From Brienomyrus brachyistius (Eukaryota > Chordata > Actinopteri > Osteoglossiformes > Mormyridae), in contig NC_064549.1 of the NCBI RefSeq assembly GCF_023856365.1, positions 11,301,608-11,365,607 of the forward strand: a stretch of DNA of 64,000 nucleotides, in the 5' to 3' direction. A model generated the notes under the pieces. It was not told the DNA's origin. It saw nothing but the letters and a program-made list of their open reading frames with translations, and ran no database searches. Position 1 is the stretch's first letter, and the number at the start of each line of letters is the position of its first letter. Both the position numbers and the translations under genes were made by a program. Below, one piece after another: positions 1-12,389 of the stretch.

Positions 1-620
1 CCGGTCCCACCGGCGTTTCCCGTCCCGAACGCGCTGCTTGACATTTTTGAAGGCTGGGAATTAACAGGCCAGCTGGAGCCTCCTTTGAACGGGGAGGGGG
101 GTCCCGGCTTAATCCCACTCCAAGCCTAAATGTCAGGGGAAGTTATCTGGGCGGGATGTTTTTGTTTTCCCCTCCCTACTCAATTATTTGATGCTGTTTG
201 AAATGCAGATAACCTCCAAGCAACTGCATTATTAATCGCGATTATTCTTCTTTTCATAAGCAGAGAAGTGGCAGATTTGTCTGTTTACGAGCTCCCACCT
301 GTGCCTTATTATAACACCGATATCGATGCCAACAGAGGCACTGGGTGACATATTTGATTATTTTAATCCGATTTAAGTCAGGAAACCAAAACAGAACCAA
401 TGTTTTGATTTAAAAAGCTTAGTGAATGAAACTGATGTCCAAAACTTTCTTATGAAAATATACAGATTTGTACACGGTGTTATATACTTTAAAAAAGTAT
501 TAAACTTACAATTAAATCGTGCATTTTTTTTATTAATGATGGCAATATAAAAGAGCTGACATGACTGATAGATATGCAAAAGAATGATATGTATCAAGAA
601 GAGCTTCCACACTAAAATAA

Positions 621-693
621 GACGTCATGTCTCCTCTCTTTTGCCCGCCCCCGAACTGACGTAAAGCTTACAGGACCTTACAGACTGACGTCA
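621..693. promoter_or_regulatory. Cluster of three CRE-like motifs
   Basis: GACGTCAT at 621-628, TGACGTAA at 657-664 and a perfect palindromic TGACGTCA at 686-693 occur within 73 bp. CREB/ATF proteins bind TGACGTCA. The clustering is seen directly; a regulatory role and the target gene are inference. Confidence 0.35.
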
Positions 694-1160
694 CGCTTCC
701 TCGTTTATTTTCCCTTCTCATTTCATCCAGAATTGGAGCACACAAATCCAGGTTAAATATGAGACTAATTTCATGGGCACCAAAGCACTACTACTGCTTA
801 ATTGCACATTGCTTTAAAATAGGCATCTGTCTGGATTATGTCCAGACATCCTTTTTTGCAACCTCTGGATTGTATCGCATCCAAGTTGAGACAAGTCTAT
901 GACCTGGAGAGCAACTGTTCATTAGATAGGCCGACCAACAGCTTGAGTGGGTTTAAAATTAAATAACAACGTGATTAAAAGTTTTGGCTGATATCTACTG
1001 TAATGTAGGGTCATGGTGCAATCATTTAATATTTATGATAATGAAAACCAGCTTACGCTCTCCAAAAATATACTTCATTAAGCAGAAAGTGTTTTAACAT
1101 TAGCAATAAAGGACTGCCTGACATCTCTAAAATACCCCTTTTAACTTTTAAGAAAAAAAG

Positions 1161-1230
1161 ATCCATCCATCCACCCGTCCATCCATCCATCCATCCACCC
1201 ATCCATCCATTTTCTATACCAGCTTGCATG
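1161..1230 (-). repeat. (ATCC)n tract with SINE/LINE 3'-tail
   Basis: About 50 bp of ATCC repeats is followed by TTTTCTATACCAGCTTG. The reverse complement (CAAGCTGGTATAGAAAATGGATGG...) resembles the 3' end of the fish SINE/L2-type tail also seen at 35225-35372, so this is probably the tail of a minus-strand insertion. Confidence 0.55.
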
Positions 1231-2439
1231 AGGGTTCGGTTGTGGATGACAAAATAGGCATAAACTATGAAAATCTCAATAACATTAACGGCCTATTAAC
1301 CAGGACACAATTATTGAAACAAAATATTGATTTAAATTATTATTGCTTGTTAATAAAACCTGTTCGTAAAAAATAAGTAATTGCCTCTTTATTTAGTTTT
1401 GACTGTTACTAGGTTATGGCCATTAATGTACGGTTTGAACCGACATCTTTCATCGTTTCTGAGATTTGCCAAATCCACACAACAAAGCTAATTGCTGACA
1501 TGTTAAGGCGGAACCTTAAGGCTGCAACAGAAGGAGCAGGTCAAGTACATCAGGACAAGCACTGCAATGACTGTCGTGTTCAGGATATTATTCTACACTG
1601 TATGCAAAGATAGAAATATCAGATTATTGCCAGTGAATGAGATCAATTTGAAATGATTTTCCATGTGATGTCAGCTGGGAGAAGAGCAGAAAGACTGAAT
1701 TTAATTAACTTCTTCATTAGCAGATTTCAACCTCGGAACCCCTTTATTTTCCCAAAATGAGAACTGTGAAGTGCTTACAGCATTAATCACATTTAATATT
1801 TAACATTTACTGCTCTACTCTAAAGGGACCTAAAGAGACTAATCTGCAACAATAACCCTAAACAGTCAATGAGACCCAAAGTTACAAAGGCCACCTATCT
1901 AGATGCATTGACAACATGATATAGTTACTTAATATAATGCTTTCAGGGAAGCCTTTGAAGAAGCACAAGCATTGTTTTTAAACTAGTGGCCAAAATTGTG
2001 TAAATATGTACCATTTGTGGCATTACATTAGATACTGCATATATGTAATGTTATATAATGTTTATAAGCAATCAAATAAAGCTTACAAATATACATAATA
2101 CAATTAAATAAGTAACTGGAGTAACTGGAATGATGTTCTGCGATCTCGAATAATTGGAAGTGTTTCCACAATTTTGGCTACTGGTACAACTTTTAAATGT
2201 AGGAAGCCTGAAATCAATTGCCTTGGCGTAATCATACCAAAACATCAAGCGATTTTCACGGTGTGGCGTTACAGCACAGTGTGGGAGGCATTTTGAGCAA
2301 AGGGAAATACGTCTTTATTGACGACTACGTGAAACACATAAGCAACAGTGTGGTTCATGTGGTTCATACGGAATGGCAGGGCGTATTAAGTTTCGGACCT
2401 TTTTTTCTAACAATTTAGGCAATAAATATGCATTACAAC

Positions 2440-2765
2440 CATTTAATCAGAGGTGCAGGGACAGGACAGGCAGGGCAGGCAATGGCCTGGGGCCCCCGAG
2501 CTGGAAGGGGGGCCCCAGAGGGCGGCTGATTACACGACAAATCTGCTTTTTTTTGTGCACTCTGTTTTTCACAAAAGTGAAAATAAAGGTCTTGTGTTTA
2601 TTACATTCTCTTTGTTGATGTTATAAATATACACTTCGCAATAAAACAGAAGTAATAAATTTTACCACGCTGGATGGTGGTGGGGGGGGGGGGGGGGCGT
2701 ATTGAAGGGCCCCATGGAGTTTTGTTGCCTAAGGCCCCCACAGTCCCTAGAATCACCTCACCGTT
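2440..2765. repeat. G/C-rich repeat-like stretch
   Basis: Contains CAGG-rich sequence, paired GGGGCCCC-type blocks near both ends (about 2490-2515 and 2705-2745) and an uninterrupted run of 16 G at 2682-2697. It looks like a degraded interspersed element, but no clear terminal repeats or target-site duplication were found. Confidence 0.3.
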
Positions 2766-3731
2766 TAATCCCTAACGAATGAATGCGTTACCGGAAGTGA
2801 CGAGTCCAGCAGCTGTTACATGTAGGTCTACATTAATTTCATGACAGGAATAACTGCATTTCAGTGTGAGTGCAGATACTGTATTACTTAGAACCACATT
2901 CGCAGTCCTACTTACAATCCGAAAAGTTTTTTTCTGAGTTTTCTTTTAGGCTATTATCTTTATTCATTTTTGAGGTAAATCTAAATGTTTAATTTGCATA
3001 ACAAAAAGTGGTTCCTTCTAAAAGCTATATACTTTGTTGTTTGGACTTAAATGTTGTTGCATCGGCTAAGCCTATATAAACTATATAATCTGTTGTTTAA
3101 GCAAAATTAAAACTAGTAATGCAAGTTAATGGCCGACTGGGGAGTGTTTCCTTCCATACAAATTCCTTATGTGGCCGTCATATATCGTGTTGGAAGCATG
3201 CATAAAGAAATATAATCAAAACAGTGGTTCAGTGTCTAGTCATTTCAAATGATTGGCATCTCTTATTCAAATGTGAGTCTTGTGACTGTATTGTACATTG
3301 TTGTCAAAACAAATCCGAGCACCCAACAACGCCTCAATTCAGGAAAATAAAAGCGACGCAACCGCAGCGGAGGAGGAAAGAAGCGAAACGCGACGGGGCG
3401 ACCAAGTAACGGCAACAGCTCATGTCACACGCTCTTCTCGGTTTTTCTTACGCAATCAGATTAAATGAACACAACTGCTGTTTACAGTATCCGCTGCTGC
3501 CGTGCAGGCATGACATGCCTCTTTGCGATATACCGTTTTTCCCCCCAGGAACCTGTAATCTGCAGCAATTGAATTGTGCTGATTTATCTGATTTAAGTGG
3601 CTGAAATAATAAAAGTTGTTGTACTGTAGTCTGACGTGTATCTTAAAATATGTGAACTTTCACACAGACTATAAATGACCATAAGTTATACTTATTGCAA
3701 GAAAATTATTATTGCAACAAACAACACTTTA

Positions 3732-3803
3732 TCAACAACAACAATAATAATAATAACAATATTATTAATAATAATAATAATAATAATAACAATAATAATA
3801 ATA
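3732..3803. repeat. (AAT)n / (AAC)n microsatellite
   Basis: Imperfect trinucleotide tract of AAC then AAT units with a few interruptions. Open frames across it (poly-Leu on the minus strand) are artefacts of the repeat. Confidence 0.9.
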
Positions 3804-4147
3804 CATTTCCAGTAGGTAAACGGTGTCTCTTTCGCTTTAAATGCCTGGTACAATAGGGGGGGCTGACAGCTCCGCCTTTATCCATTCTGCTGAGCTCCCC
3901 CATGCTGTTACACTTCTTACTTTAACCTCTGCGGAGGCAAGGCTGCTAGATCATTGACTCTAATCACACAGAAAGGTGAAACCTTGTGCCGGGACACGCC
4001 GATTTCCCCCCCTTTAGACATTCAAAGAGGATAATGCGAGGGGCGCGACTTGAGTGACCCGCCGGTGCCTTTGCCTCTGTATGTCCTCTGTACAGTGTTC
4101 GCCTGCTTAGCTTACCGTATCGTATCCACCATCCTCGCTGTAATACA

Positions 4148-4268
4148 TTTATAAGAGAGAGAAAGCCGTACATTACTGACGCCTGCGAGCCTAGTATCTC
4201 CCCTGGAAGAAACAGACAGACGAAAGATTTGAGTAACGGGGGGGGGGAAAAAGAACCGTCTGCCAAAG
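4148..4268 (+). promoter_or_regulatory. gdpd5: Candidate promoter and 5' untranslated exon of gdpd5
   Basis: A TATA-like TTTATAAG (4148-4155) lies in a relatively CpG-containing stretch. About 110 bp later comes a strong splice donor, AAAG|GTAAGT, with the exon end at 4268. The first coding exon of gdpd5 at 26034 starts with an acceptor, so at least one upstream untranslated exon is required; this is the best candidate I see. A second GTAAGT donor follows at about 4569. No transcript evidence is available, and the 21.8-kb intron implied is inference. Confidence 0.3.
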
Positions 4269-5286
4269 GTAAGTGTTTTCTGCCTTTTATTGTTTGGTAA
4301 CATAGTTAACAGAGGGTGAGTGTATCGCAATTCACAGGACATCAGATAGTTCCGCTTGCTCTGAAAGACTCCACTTAAAGCTTTAACAGTTCTGCTGATG
4401 GCGAGGGAACGTACTGAACTAACACCTCATTACACGTGGTTCTTTCGTTGCAATTTACATTGTTTAGAAAAATGGGATTGTGCGGGAACTGGGTGTCAGT
4501 GGGGAATGAACTAGACTGTATTTCCTTCTGACCGCTGTGAAATGGATCAGTGTACCTAAAATTCACAGGTAAGTATTCCGCCTTTTTGCTGTTCCAGTTC
4601 AGACTCTTGCTTGACGTCTCGTAAATAAATCATTAATCGCTCTTCCACAGAAACGACGATGTCTCGGAGGCTATTTATGGCGACGGTAGTGATCACAAAG
4701 CGGGGAATTACAGCTCTCTATGGAGCCTTCTGTTTTTCTATAGTAGCATTAACTTCTCCGTCTTTCCCAGCCGTGTCCCCAAGCGTCGCCAAATGTGAAA
4801 AATACCCCCCCCCTCTCCCTTCCGCCTCCTCCTCCTCCCAAAGCAGTGCTGATTTCATTTTATTTCTTTAAAGCAGGGGGAGTAACAGTTTTCATAACCT
4901 CGTTCAAGTAGCTTCTCATATTTAAAATATGAGTATAATAGAAAACATTTCAGTATTATTGGAATAATTAATATTAATATAAAACCATGCATGGCACTAC
5001 TCAGGATGGTAATATAGTATTTGCCACGAGATTAAAGATATTGAAGTGTGTGTGTCTGACTGTCTGTCTTCAACAGTGACAAGCATATAGTGTCCATTTG
5101 TTTTAATACTCTTTTTTTCTTGTGTTCTCACAAGGGTCCTGGCATATAAGTGACTAAGGAATATTGATTAATTTGAGCGAGCTAGGTTCTTACAATCTGT
5201 CTGGATAGAATTTGAATGATTACCTCTAAATAAACGGATATGTATTATTACCGTTGTGGAGGAACTGGTGTCAAAGTCCTATCTTG

Positions 5287-5294
5287 TGACGTCA
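5287..5294. promoter_or_regulatory. Perfect CRE octamer
   Basis: TGACGTCA, identical to the consensus CREB/ATF site. It is isolated, about 1 kb downstream of the candidate first exon; function is unproven. Confidence 0.3.
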
Positions 5295-5848
5295 CTAATG
5301 AAACTTTAAAGGCAGCGTCGCGCTCTGTTTACAATCTCCACAGGTTGTCCGATAACATGTGACAATCCAATGCAAAGTTTATTTACACATGCATCTCCAC
5401 CGCCCCTCGCCGACAAATATACGAATGTCTAAGTTCAGTTTATTTACAGTAGTTTGTGGTTTCTGTAGAAATGGAGAACAAAACGCAAAATAACACTGAC
5501 ATACGAAATAGAATACGCACAATAACTAACGATATAGTACTTAACTACTGACCGTGAAATATGACACTAATTTGCGTGTTAACAGAACGTTGAAACACAG
5601 TTGACAGGAATGAGAGAGAATTCTATTGTACTGTGCATGATGCTGCATGTGACAAATAACAGTTTGATTTTTTTGATACTACTGACTGAACACCAATTGA
5701 TTGTAGGGGCTGTTAATTGGATTGGCCGACTTCCTGTAGGATAATATGGTTGGTTGACAGATGAATGGGAATGGCCAATGGATGTTAAGTAATGATAATA
5801 TTGATTAAAACTTGGAATTAGTCCAGGGGGTTCAGTGTATAGGGGCTG

Positions 5849-6271
5849 TAGGGCTGCAAAATTCTAGGAGTTTTCAAAATTGGAAACTTTCCATGGGAAT
5901 TAATGGGAAAATATGGGAATTAATGGGAGCAAACTGGAAATTTTGCAAAATTGTGGGTAAGCCTGTATCAGGGAACTTAAATGTAGTATGGGGGGGGAAA
6001 CATCTTGACAACAATAATAGTGATATCATTGTGTGACCAAGTGCTCGTGAGTAATTGTGTGCGTGAAAACACTCCAAAATAAGCATCTGCATCAAAAAGC
6101 TCTGCTTTTAAGTCATCTTCTATACTGTATTATTCATGCAGTTTGCTTTCTTTGCCATGTCTAACAGCTCGTGTGGCGTTCCACGGAGTTCAATATTTCC
6201 AAAATTCCCCCACTTCCCATGGAAAGTTTCTGGGAAATTTACCATAAATTTTCAGCTCCTTTGCAACCCTT
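5849..6271. mobile_element. hAT-type MITE, family A, copy 1
   Basis: The ends TAGGGCTGCAAA and TTTGCAACCCTT are inverted and nearly match the perfect pair of the copy at 50064-50444. Subterminal sequences such as TTTCCATGGGAA are also inverted and shared. Flanks AGGGGCTG and CGGGGCTC agree at 6 of 8 positions, as expected of a decayed 8-bp target-site duplication, a hallmark of hAT transposons. It has no transposase, so it is non-autonomous. Confidence 0.75.
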
Positions 6272-6335
6272 CGGGGCTCCCAAAAATACAGAAATTGTAG
6301 AGTATATAAGTTGCTGACCTTTCTAACAGCTGCCC

Positions 6336-7330
6336 TCAACTTTGTAGAGCTTGTGGCGTTCTGTGGTAGTGCTGGAAGTCTGATAAGCCAGGAAACTGGT
6401 CTCGTGCATTTCCTGTCCTTGATCTGCCCTTCCCCATCAGCCCCAAAGATGAGTGCTGTGCCTTTGCCAGTGGGCTGAAGGGCCCATAGAAATTTGTTGT
6501 TATAAAGATGGTATCAGGAATTAATTTTAATTTTTCAACACTTGGAATGGGATGGAATGGTAGGTAGGGGTCAAGCCGCCCCATCAGTCGTGTATTACAG
6601 GTGAGTAGGTCTGCATCTGCCACATCATATGACACTCATCCAAGGGGGGTTGAATTGATTCTGCCTTAAGTGGTTCTCGGAAGCACCTCAATGACAGTCT
6701 GAGCTCCTAAGATGATGTAAGTAGCAGACTTGATGAAGCATCTCTCCCAAGAACTGCCATAATAAGTTCATGCCTTGAGTTCATGCCTTGATCTGATCGC
6801 AGGTCGAAGGGTTGGCCCTTTTGGGAAGTGAAGCACCATCTGCGTCCATCCTGATGTACTACAGCAAAAGTCTGTTGCCTTAGATTAATGATAATTAGTG
6901 CAAAGCAATTCATCCTGGGTGAATAGATGTTGGATGATGTAAACTGGACAGTGGTAATTCAGTTATCGTAGGGTTGACTGGATTTCCTCACCACCTGCAT
7001 CATTGAGTACAACCATGCTATTTACGGGCAGCTTCTCTTTCCTGGAGGTTCCAGAATCTTCCGCGCAATTCTGAGAAGACTCTTTCAAGCTTGGGGTGGC
7101 ACAGTCAACTGTCAGTCTTGGATGAATAATTCCATGACGGGGTGATGGGAATCAAGTACCAGTGAGTGTGGGGCTTCCTGATCTGAGATGGTTGCACTTG
7201 CGCAGCCTCCCTCCTCCGACAGATTCGTCACATTAGTTTGAGCTCAGTTGCTGCGGTTTGTATTCTGCTGCTTGGAGGGACAGGTTCGTCCTCAAGAATA
7301 GGCAGAATTTATGGAATAAATTCAGATATT
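6336..7330 (-). mobile_element. Decayed BEL/Pao retrotransposon, integrase region
   Basis: Minus-strand translation shows BEL/Pao-like integrase pieces in order. Around 7080-6975 a zinc-binding-like stretch reads ELRGRFWNLQEREAARK, then HGCTQ and CRW, interrupted by stops. Around 6840-6780 comes RSDQGMN, resembling the RSDxGTNF catalytic motif. Around 6595-6560 LLTCNTRLMGRLD resembles the LTPNxLLxGR motif near the C-terminus. The reading frame is broken by several stops and frameshifts, so this is dead. The reverse-transcriptase part may continue towards 8.4 kb but I could not recognise it. No LTRs were found. Confidence 0.65.
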
Positions 7331-8842
7331 CCTGAAAGCAGAGTAGCACCACTGATGAAGTGGCTGCTAATATGGGGCCTGGATGGAGATCATTCAGTTT
7401 TTGCTATTGATATACAAAGGAGCAGTTGAAGGCAATTTGATTATTAGCATGATGATTGACCATGCCGGCCCCAGAAGGTCGAATTCCCTTGCAGCAATAC
7501 GGAGAAGCATTATGGGTCAGAACACACCAACTAAAACCGCATGCATCTCTAATTCTCTTTCACTACTATGATGTAGAACTTTCACAATTTTCAATAATGT
7601 ACATGCATGGTCAAGTGATGTCACTGGTTGACTGTCTTTTTTAGCTGACTTTTTTTTTTTGACTGTTGATGGTACGCTTTCATTGCAATCGTGATACTTC
7701 CATGTGTGTCCTACACCTCTGACGTTTGATTTTCGGGTAGCGCTGTGCCTCTTGTTGATCTCGGTCACATCTCCAGCACCTCTTACCTGATCTGATCCAG
7801 TTATCTTTCTGATCTTTAGAATTTGAAATTGGCACATGTATTGAAATAATGTTGAACGCTGCAACAGAAAGTACAGTACCTGCCTTCGGCTTTTGACTTT
7901 AGCGTAAGTGGGTTCATCTTTCTTAAAAGGTGGATCACACCTAAAGGACAGACGCTCAAGTGGATGTCTTTTACTGGACAGAATACCTTTATTTTAGACT
8001 GTCTCATGGTTTTTGGGTTCCTTGTTTTGACAGCAACCAGGAAATGTGATCTGCATTCAAGGTCTGTACAGCCTTGTCTTCAAAGATGGTTGAGGACACC
8101 AACTAATGATCTGACCTTCATAGTGAACAAACAGAATCCTCTGACATTGGTCTTAAAAGCAGGCTGAGACAGTGGTGTGTGGCTGGGCCGGTTTGTGAAG
8201 TTGCCTATAATGTTGTATTAGTTAATTCTCTGCACATATGGAAGTCTGACCAGGAGACTGTTGTGGCAGGAAGGAAGGTTTAGGATCAGCACAACCGCGA
8301 AGGGAGCTCTATCATCACCCTCTAACTTGTCTTCTTGGAATTCGTCTTGTGGCATGAGGGGAACCATTCTAGGGTTTTGGGCAGAAAGCATGCTGTGAAT
8401 GCACTGCAAATCTTGGTTGAGCTGGTTGTCCTCCTTAATTTCTCTAAAGATTAACTATAAGGAGTGGGACCTGCTTCATGAGAACAGGCTCCAAACTGAG
8501 TAGTGTTTATAGGATAACCATCTGGCAGAAGTATACAGATCTACAGCCACTTGCTTGTCTTCTCCTTCATTGGAGTGACTATGGATTTTGTATGATGACA
8601 TTAGATTGTAAGCTTGATTGCCTTGGGAAGTCTCACTACAGAGTCATCAAAATAATATTGTTGATGGACTTTGTGGTGATGGCAAACTCCTATTATGTAA
8701 ATTTCCCAAGATTGGACATCCTTACTATGGAAATTGCAGTTCGGTTTTAGAAAAACTGAAATCTGTGAGTTTGCTGACCTTTGTAAAAGTTACGAACTGC
8801 TGCCTTCATTGCAATCTAAATTACTTAACTTGGGCTGTCATC

Positions 8843-9005
8843 CTCTAAAGCAGCATTTCCCAACCCAGTCCTCGGGGAACCCTGGACAGTCTACGTTTTT
8901 GCTTCCTCTCAGCTCCCAGCGCACCTGTACCAGGTACTCGGTGTTCCTGGAACGTGGACTGTCTGGGATTCCCAGAGGACTGGGTTGGGAATCGCTGCTC
9001 TAAAG
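8843..9005. mobile_element. hAT-type palindromic MITE, family B, copy 1
   Basis: A 147-bp element at 8851-8997 that starts CAGCATTTCCCAACCCAG and ends with its near-perfect inverse. It is flanked on both sides by the identical 8-bp sequence CTCTAAAG (8843-8850 and 8998-9005). CAG...CTG ends and 8-bp duplications are typical of hAT elements. The whole element can fold into a long hairpin. The TSD is intact, so this copy is relatively young or well kept. Confidence 0.85.
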
Positions 9006-9613
9006 GGTCGTCTCCACAACCCACAGGTTATTTTAATCCTGGTGTTTGTCCCGTATCTAGCTTTGCATGGGTATTTACCTGATCGTTTTGGGTGGTGAAA
9101 TTCTCTGGATATGGGTTGGCTGACCTTGTCTTTACTGTTACCCAGATTTTTCATCTTGTTGACAACTTTTGTGGATTTCAGAGTGTGAGCGTGCAGTGAA
9201 GCCACAAGTCTCCAGGGCAGCTTCGGGAAGCTAAGTACAGGCGTGAGCGAAGCTGGAATGCTCCGTGTGCAGTTCGCTCGGATAAAAACCTCGTAGTAGT
9301 CAAATGCTGTACGAATGAGCACTTTGCTTAATACCATGAACAAGAAATCGTGTTCACAGATTTTTGGCTAAACTCGACAGTTATCACTCATACTGCTGTG
9401 AAAGTGATGATGCAGAAACTGTAACACTTTTTTTTTTTTTTTACTTCAAAGTTAGGCTACTATAATAAATTTAATCTAATAATGTATTATAAAGTAACTG
9501 TTTTTCATGTTGTGCTGGCAAGTCATTGATGGTTTTAATAGAATTTGGATACTAACATACTTATTTTCACATTCAGAACAAATGTCAAGCTACCTTATAC
9601 ATTTCATGTGGTA

Positions 9614-9615
<2 letters not shown>

Positions 9616-9659
<44 letters not shown>
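9616..9659. repeat. (GT)22 microsatellite
   Basis: Uninterrupted GT dinucleotide tract. Confidence 0.97.
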
Positions 9660-9662
<3 letters not shown>

Positions 9663-12370
9663 TTTACTAGTTGATATGATTTTAAATTAACCTGTCAGAA
9701 ATCAACATGATTCCAAAGGAGATTTTAAGTCATGATTCATTTCTGTGATTCAGGGCAGTGGTGGTATAGTGTAATAGAATTCTTCAGTTTTGACTTGATT
9801 GATGAAGATTTGGTCAATTTCCTATACCATTTCCCTATACCAATTGCTTATACTCAAGGAATTTCTTAGATTATATGAAGGTATAACTGGATAATTCCAA
9901 AAAAAGGTTGGAGAAACGATTTAGAAATGATGTTTCTTCAGATGAATATGTTCCTCGCATCTCACAGAAAAGATGGAACAATATACTGAGAGTTCTGTGT
10001 GCAAAGAGATTTACTTCTTTTCAAATGTAGGTCCTGTTTCCCTATGAGTCTGTGAATTTCGTCACTTTTACTGAATTAATTGACATTATATTTAATACTT
10101 TTTTTTCTCGTCTTTCGCAGTGTTTGATTAGTCACAGGATGTAAACAAGCTAGTCAAATTATGTAAGAGCTGATTATTAGAGCTTTATATGTTTTGATAT
10201 AGGTCATATTGGAGACTGTGCGTGTGCGTTACTGCTAGACGGAGTGCACCTCCAGTGTGGATTGTCTGTTCGCAGATCTAAAATATTTATCCCTCTTTTG
10301 AACACCGTTAGCCCAAAGCATGGCATGAAGTCTGTCAGAAAGGTCACACTAGTGGAATGGATGTTCACATTGCTGACTCCGAGCAGAATCACACAGTTCA
10401 GAAGAAAACAGGGTGGAAGCAACGTGAGGAGAAAGCATGACCCCTGAAGACCCCTGAAGAGTGTTGTGGTGATGCATATTAATAGAGCACCTGGAACCTT
10501 CTGATCCTCCTAATTGGACTCTGACTTCCATGCAAAAACCCATGAAAACTAGAATGTTCTTCATAGGGAGTGGGTCAGAGCTTGGGGCTCTTGTTGGGGT
10601 TCCTGGGTGGGCTTTGGAGGTACCGTCAGTGCTTTGATGAAAGATTCTGTGTGTTGCGTCCTTGTCCCGGTGTCGATTTGGCCGTCCAGCCGTGGGGCCT
10701 TTGGAGATGCTCTAGGGCGCGATACCTGATCTTGTCAACATCACTCCCAAAGAGGTAAGCAGCAAGTCACCAACGCTAGGATCTGTTTTTAGTACCGTGC
10801 TGAAGGGCGCCGCTGAAATGCCATACTCATAAGACGTATGCCCCTTATCTACAATCCCGCAGAACCCATCCACGTCCGCCTTTGTGTCTTTTTGCTCTGA
10901 CCAGCAGACGACCTTCCAGTGAAATGTTTTCAGTAAGAACTATGGCTACGGCAACCATGTAGCTCCCTTAAAGCGTAAATATCGTAGCTTGATCTTCTAA
11001 TTAGCATGTGCGACAAGCTGATTTGTGAGGAACGACTCTGTTATTACTTTACCGTATCCCAAGGGGAGTCAAACACGCCCCCTCTATCGCGGTCTTCAAG
11101 GAAGACAAGGCATTCCTCCCCCTTGAAGAATTATGAGGAAGTTCAAGTGGCCAAGCCCCACCCCCCGTATTTATTTCTGACCAACAAAGACCTCGGTGGG
11201 TGGCCGGAGCCCTGGGCAGACACAGCCCATTGCTGCATGAAACCCAATAGCAATGCAGGTTATATGGTGGCCCATGTTGTGACCTGCATTGTGCATTATT
11301 GCCTCACTCAACTAGGTAGCCAGTGCAATTTCCCCCAGCATTTTTTATAGCAAGAAGTTGCCCCCCCCATAAACACATACAGTTAGATATATTACCAATG
11401 CTATTTAAGTTCCTCTCTCAAAGACTTAACGGCTAAGACGTTCTTGGAACAGCCCGACTTGCTACTGGATTACACTTTTATTATTGGATATCCACGAAAA
11501 CTGAGCTGATGCTCATCTGTTATGCACATCTACAGGTATCTGTAGTAGTGTGTTACAAAACAAGGTAAAGGGTGTCGTTCCAGACTGTTCTTTTTAAGGC
11601 TAGCTACAGGTGCGGGACATTGCTGAGTCGTCAGTATGCGTCCGCCCATGGCGAGTCTGGGCCCCCTCCCACATCCGGTGTCCAGTGTTTGCTCTGTGGA
11701 ATTTTTTTTCTATTTTTTTGGATCTCCTGATGAGTGAATAAAATGATATAATTAGAAAAGCCACGGGGTCCCAAATCTGTTTGCGGAAGACCTGGAGAGA
11801 GGGGAGGGGCTGGGCACGGTCAGCAGAAGTTGGGCCTGCCACCACGGGGAGACGGGCCGCGGTCCAATGTTCAGGTCGCACCTGGCTACTGCTGTGCTTG
11901 GAGCCTGAGGAATCTGCAGTATGGACGAGTTCCTCCCAGTGCTGCATTCCTTAGATTCAGCTGTTTCCTGTCCAGGCTGTAGCCGTCCTTTAATGGGCCT
12001 GAACCTCGGACTGTTTGCCTTTGGGCTGTCGGGCAGCTAGATGTTAAAGGAGATGGTGCACCGAGTTATTACCGGATAGAGTGCTCAGAAACATGTGGGT
12101 GGGGGGTGTCACTGTCCAGACGAACTGCAGGTTGCTGTAGGATCCTTCTCCGATGGAGAAGAAAAGCACAATGTCAGATTAAAGCGGGCAGTGGTGTTTA
12201 GGGGACTGGACTCTCAGAAGAAAAGAGCATGATTTCCTTTCAAGTTTCTTTAAAAATATATTTTTTTACTTGAGAAGTCTCTCACATTCTGGGCTCCTGG
12301 TAGGAGTGTTTCGGTGTTGCGTCAGACAAGTCCGCCCGAACGAAACTGCTTTTGTCTGGGGGGGAAAAGT

Positions 12371-12389
12371 CCCCCCCCCCCCCCCCCCC
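12371..12389. repeat. Poly-C run
   Basis: Nineteen consecutive C. Similar runs occur at 19097-19110, 34429-34449 and 42675-42703 and G runs at 16054-16066 and 27884-27898. Long G/C homopolymers are a recurrent feature of this genome and also places where the assembly may be length-uncertain. Confidence 0.9.

Larger units (their letters stand above)
1..4140. other. Non-coding upstream region
   Basis: No exon with conserved protein content was recognised on either strand. The first kilobase is complex, non-repetitive and AT-rich with a CRE-like cluster (621-693), so it could be regulatory. Further along are a (TCCA)n tract, a G/C-rich repeat-like stretch around 2440-2760 with a 16-bp G run, and an (AAT)n tract. 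Short open frames here look random. Confidence 0.6.

Noticed and set aside
4659..4871. 70-codon frame starting MSRRLFMATV after an acceptor-like CTTCCACAG
   Set aside because: Hydrophobic start is intriguing but no similarity, low-complexity Pro/Ser end, and no donor or partner exon identified.
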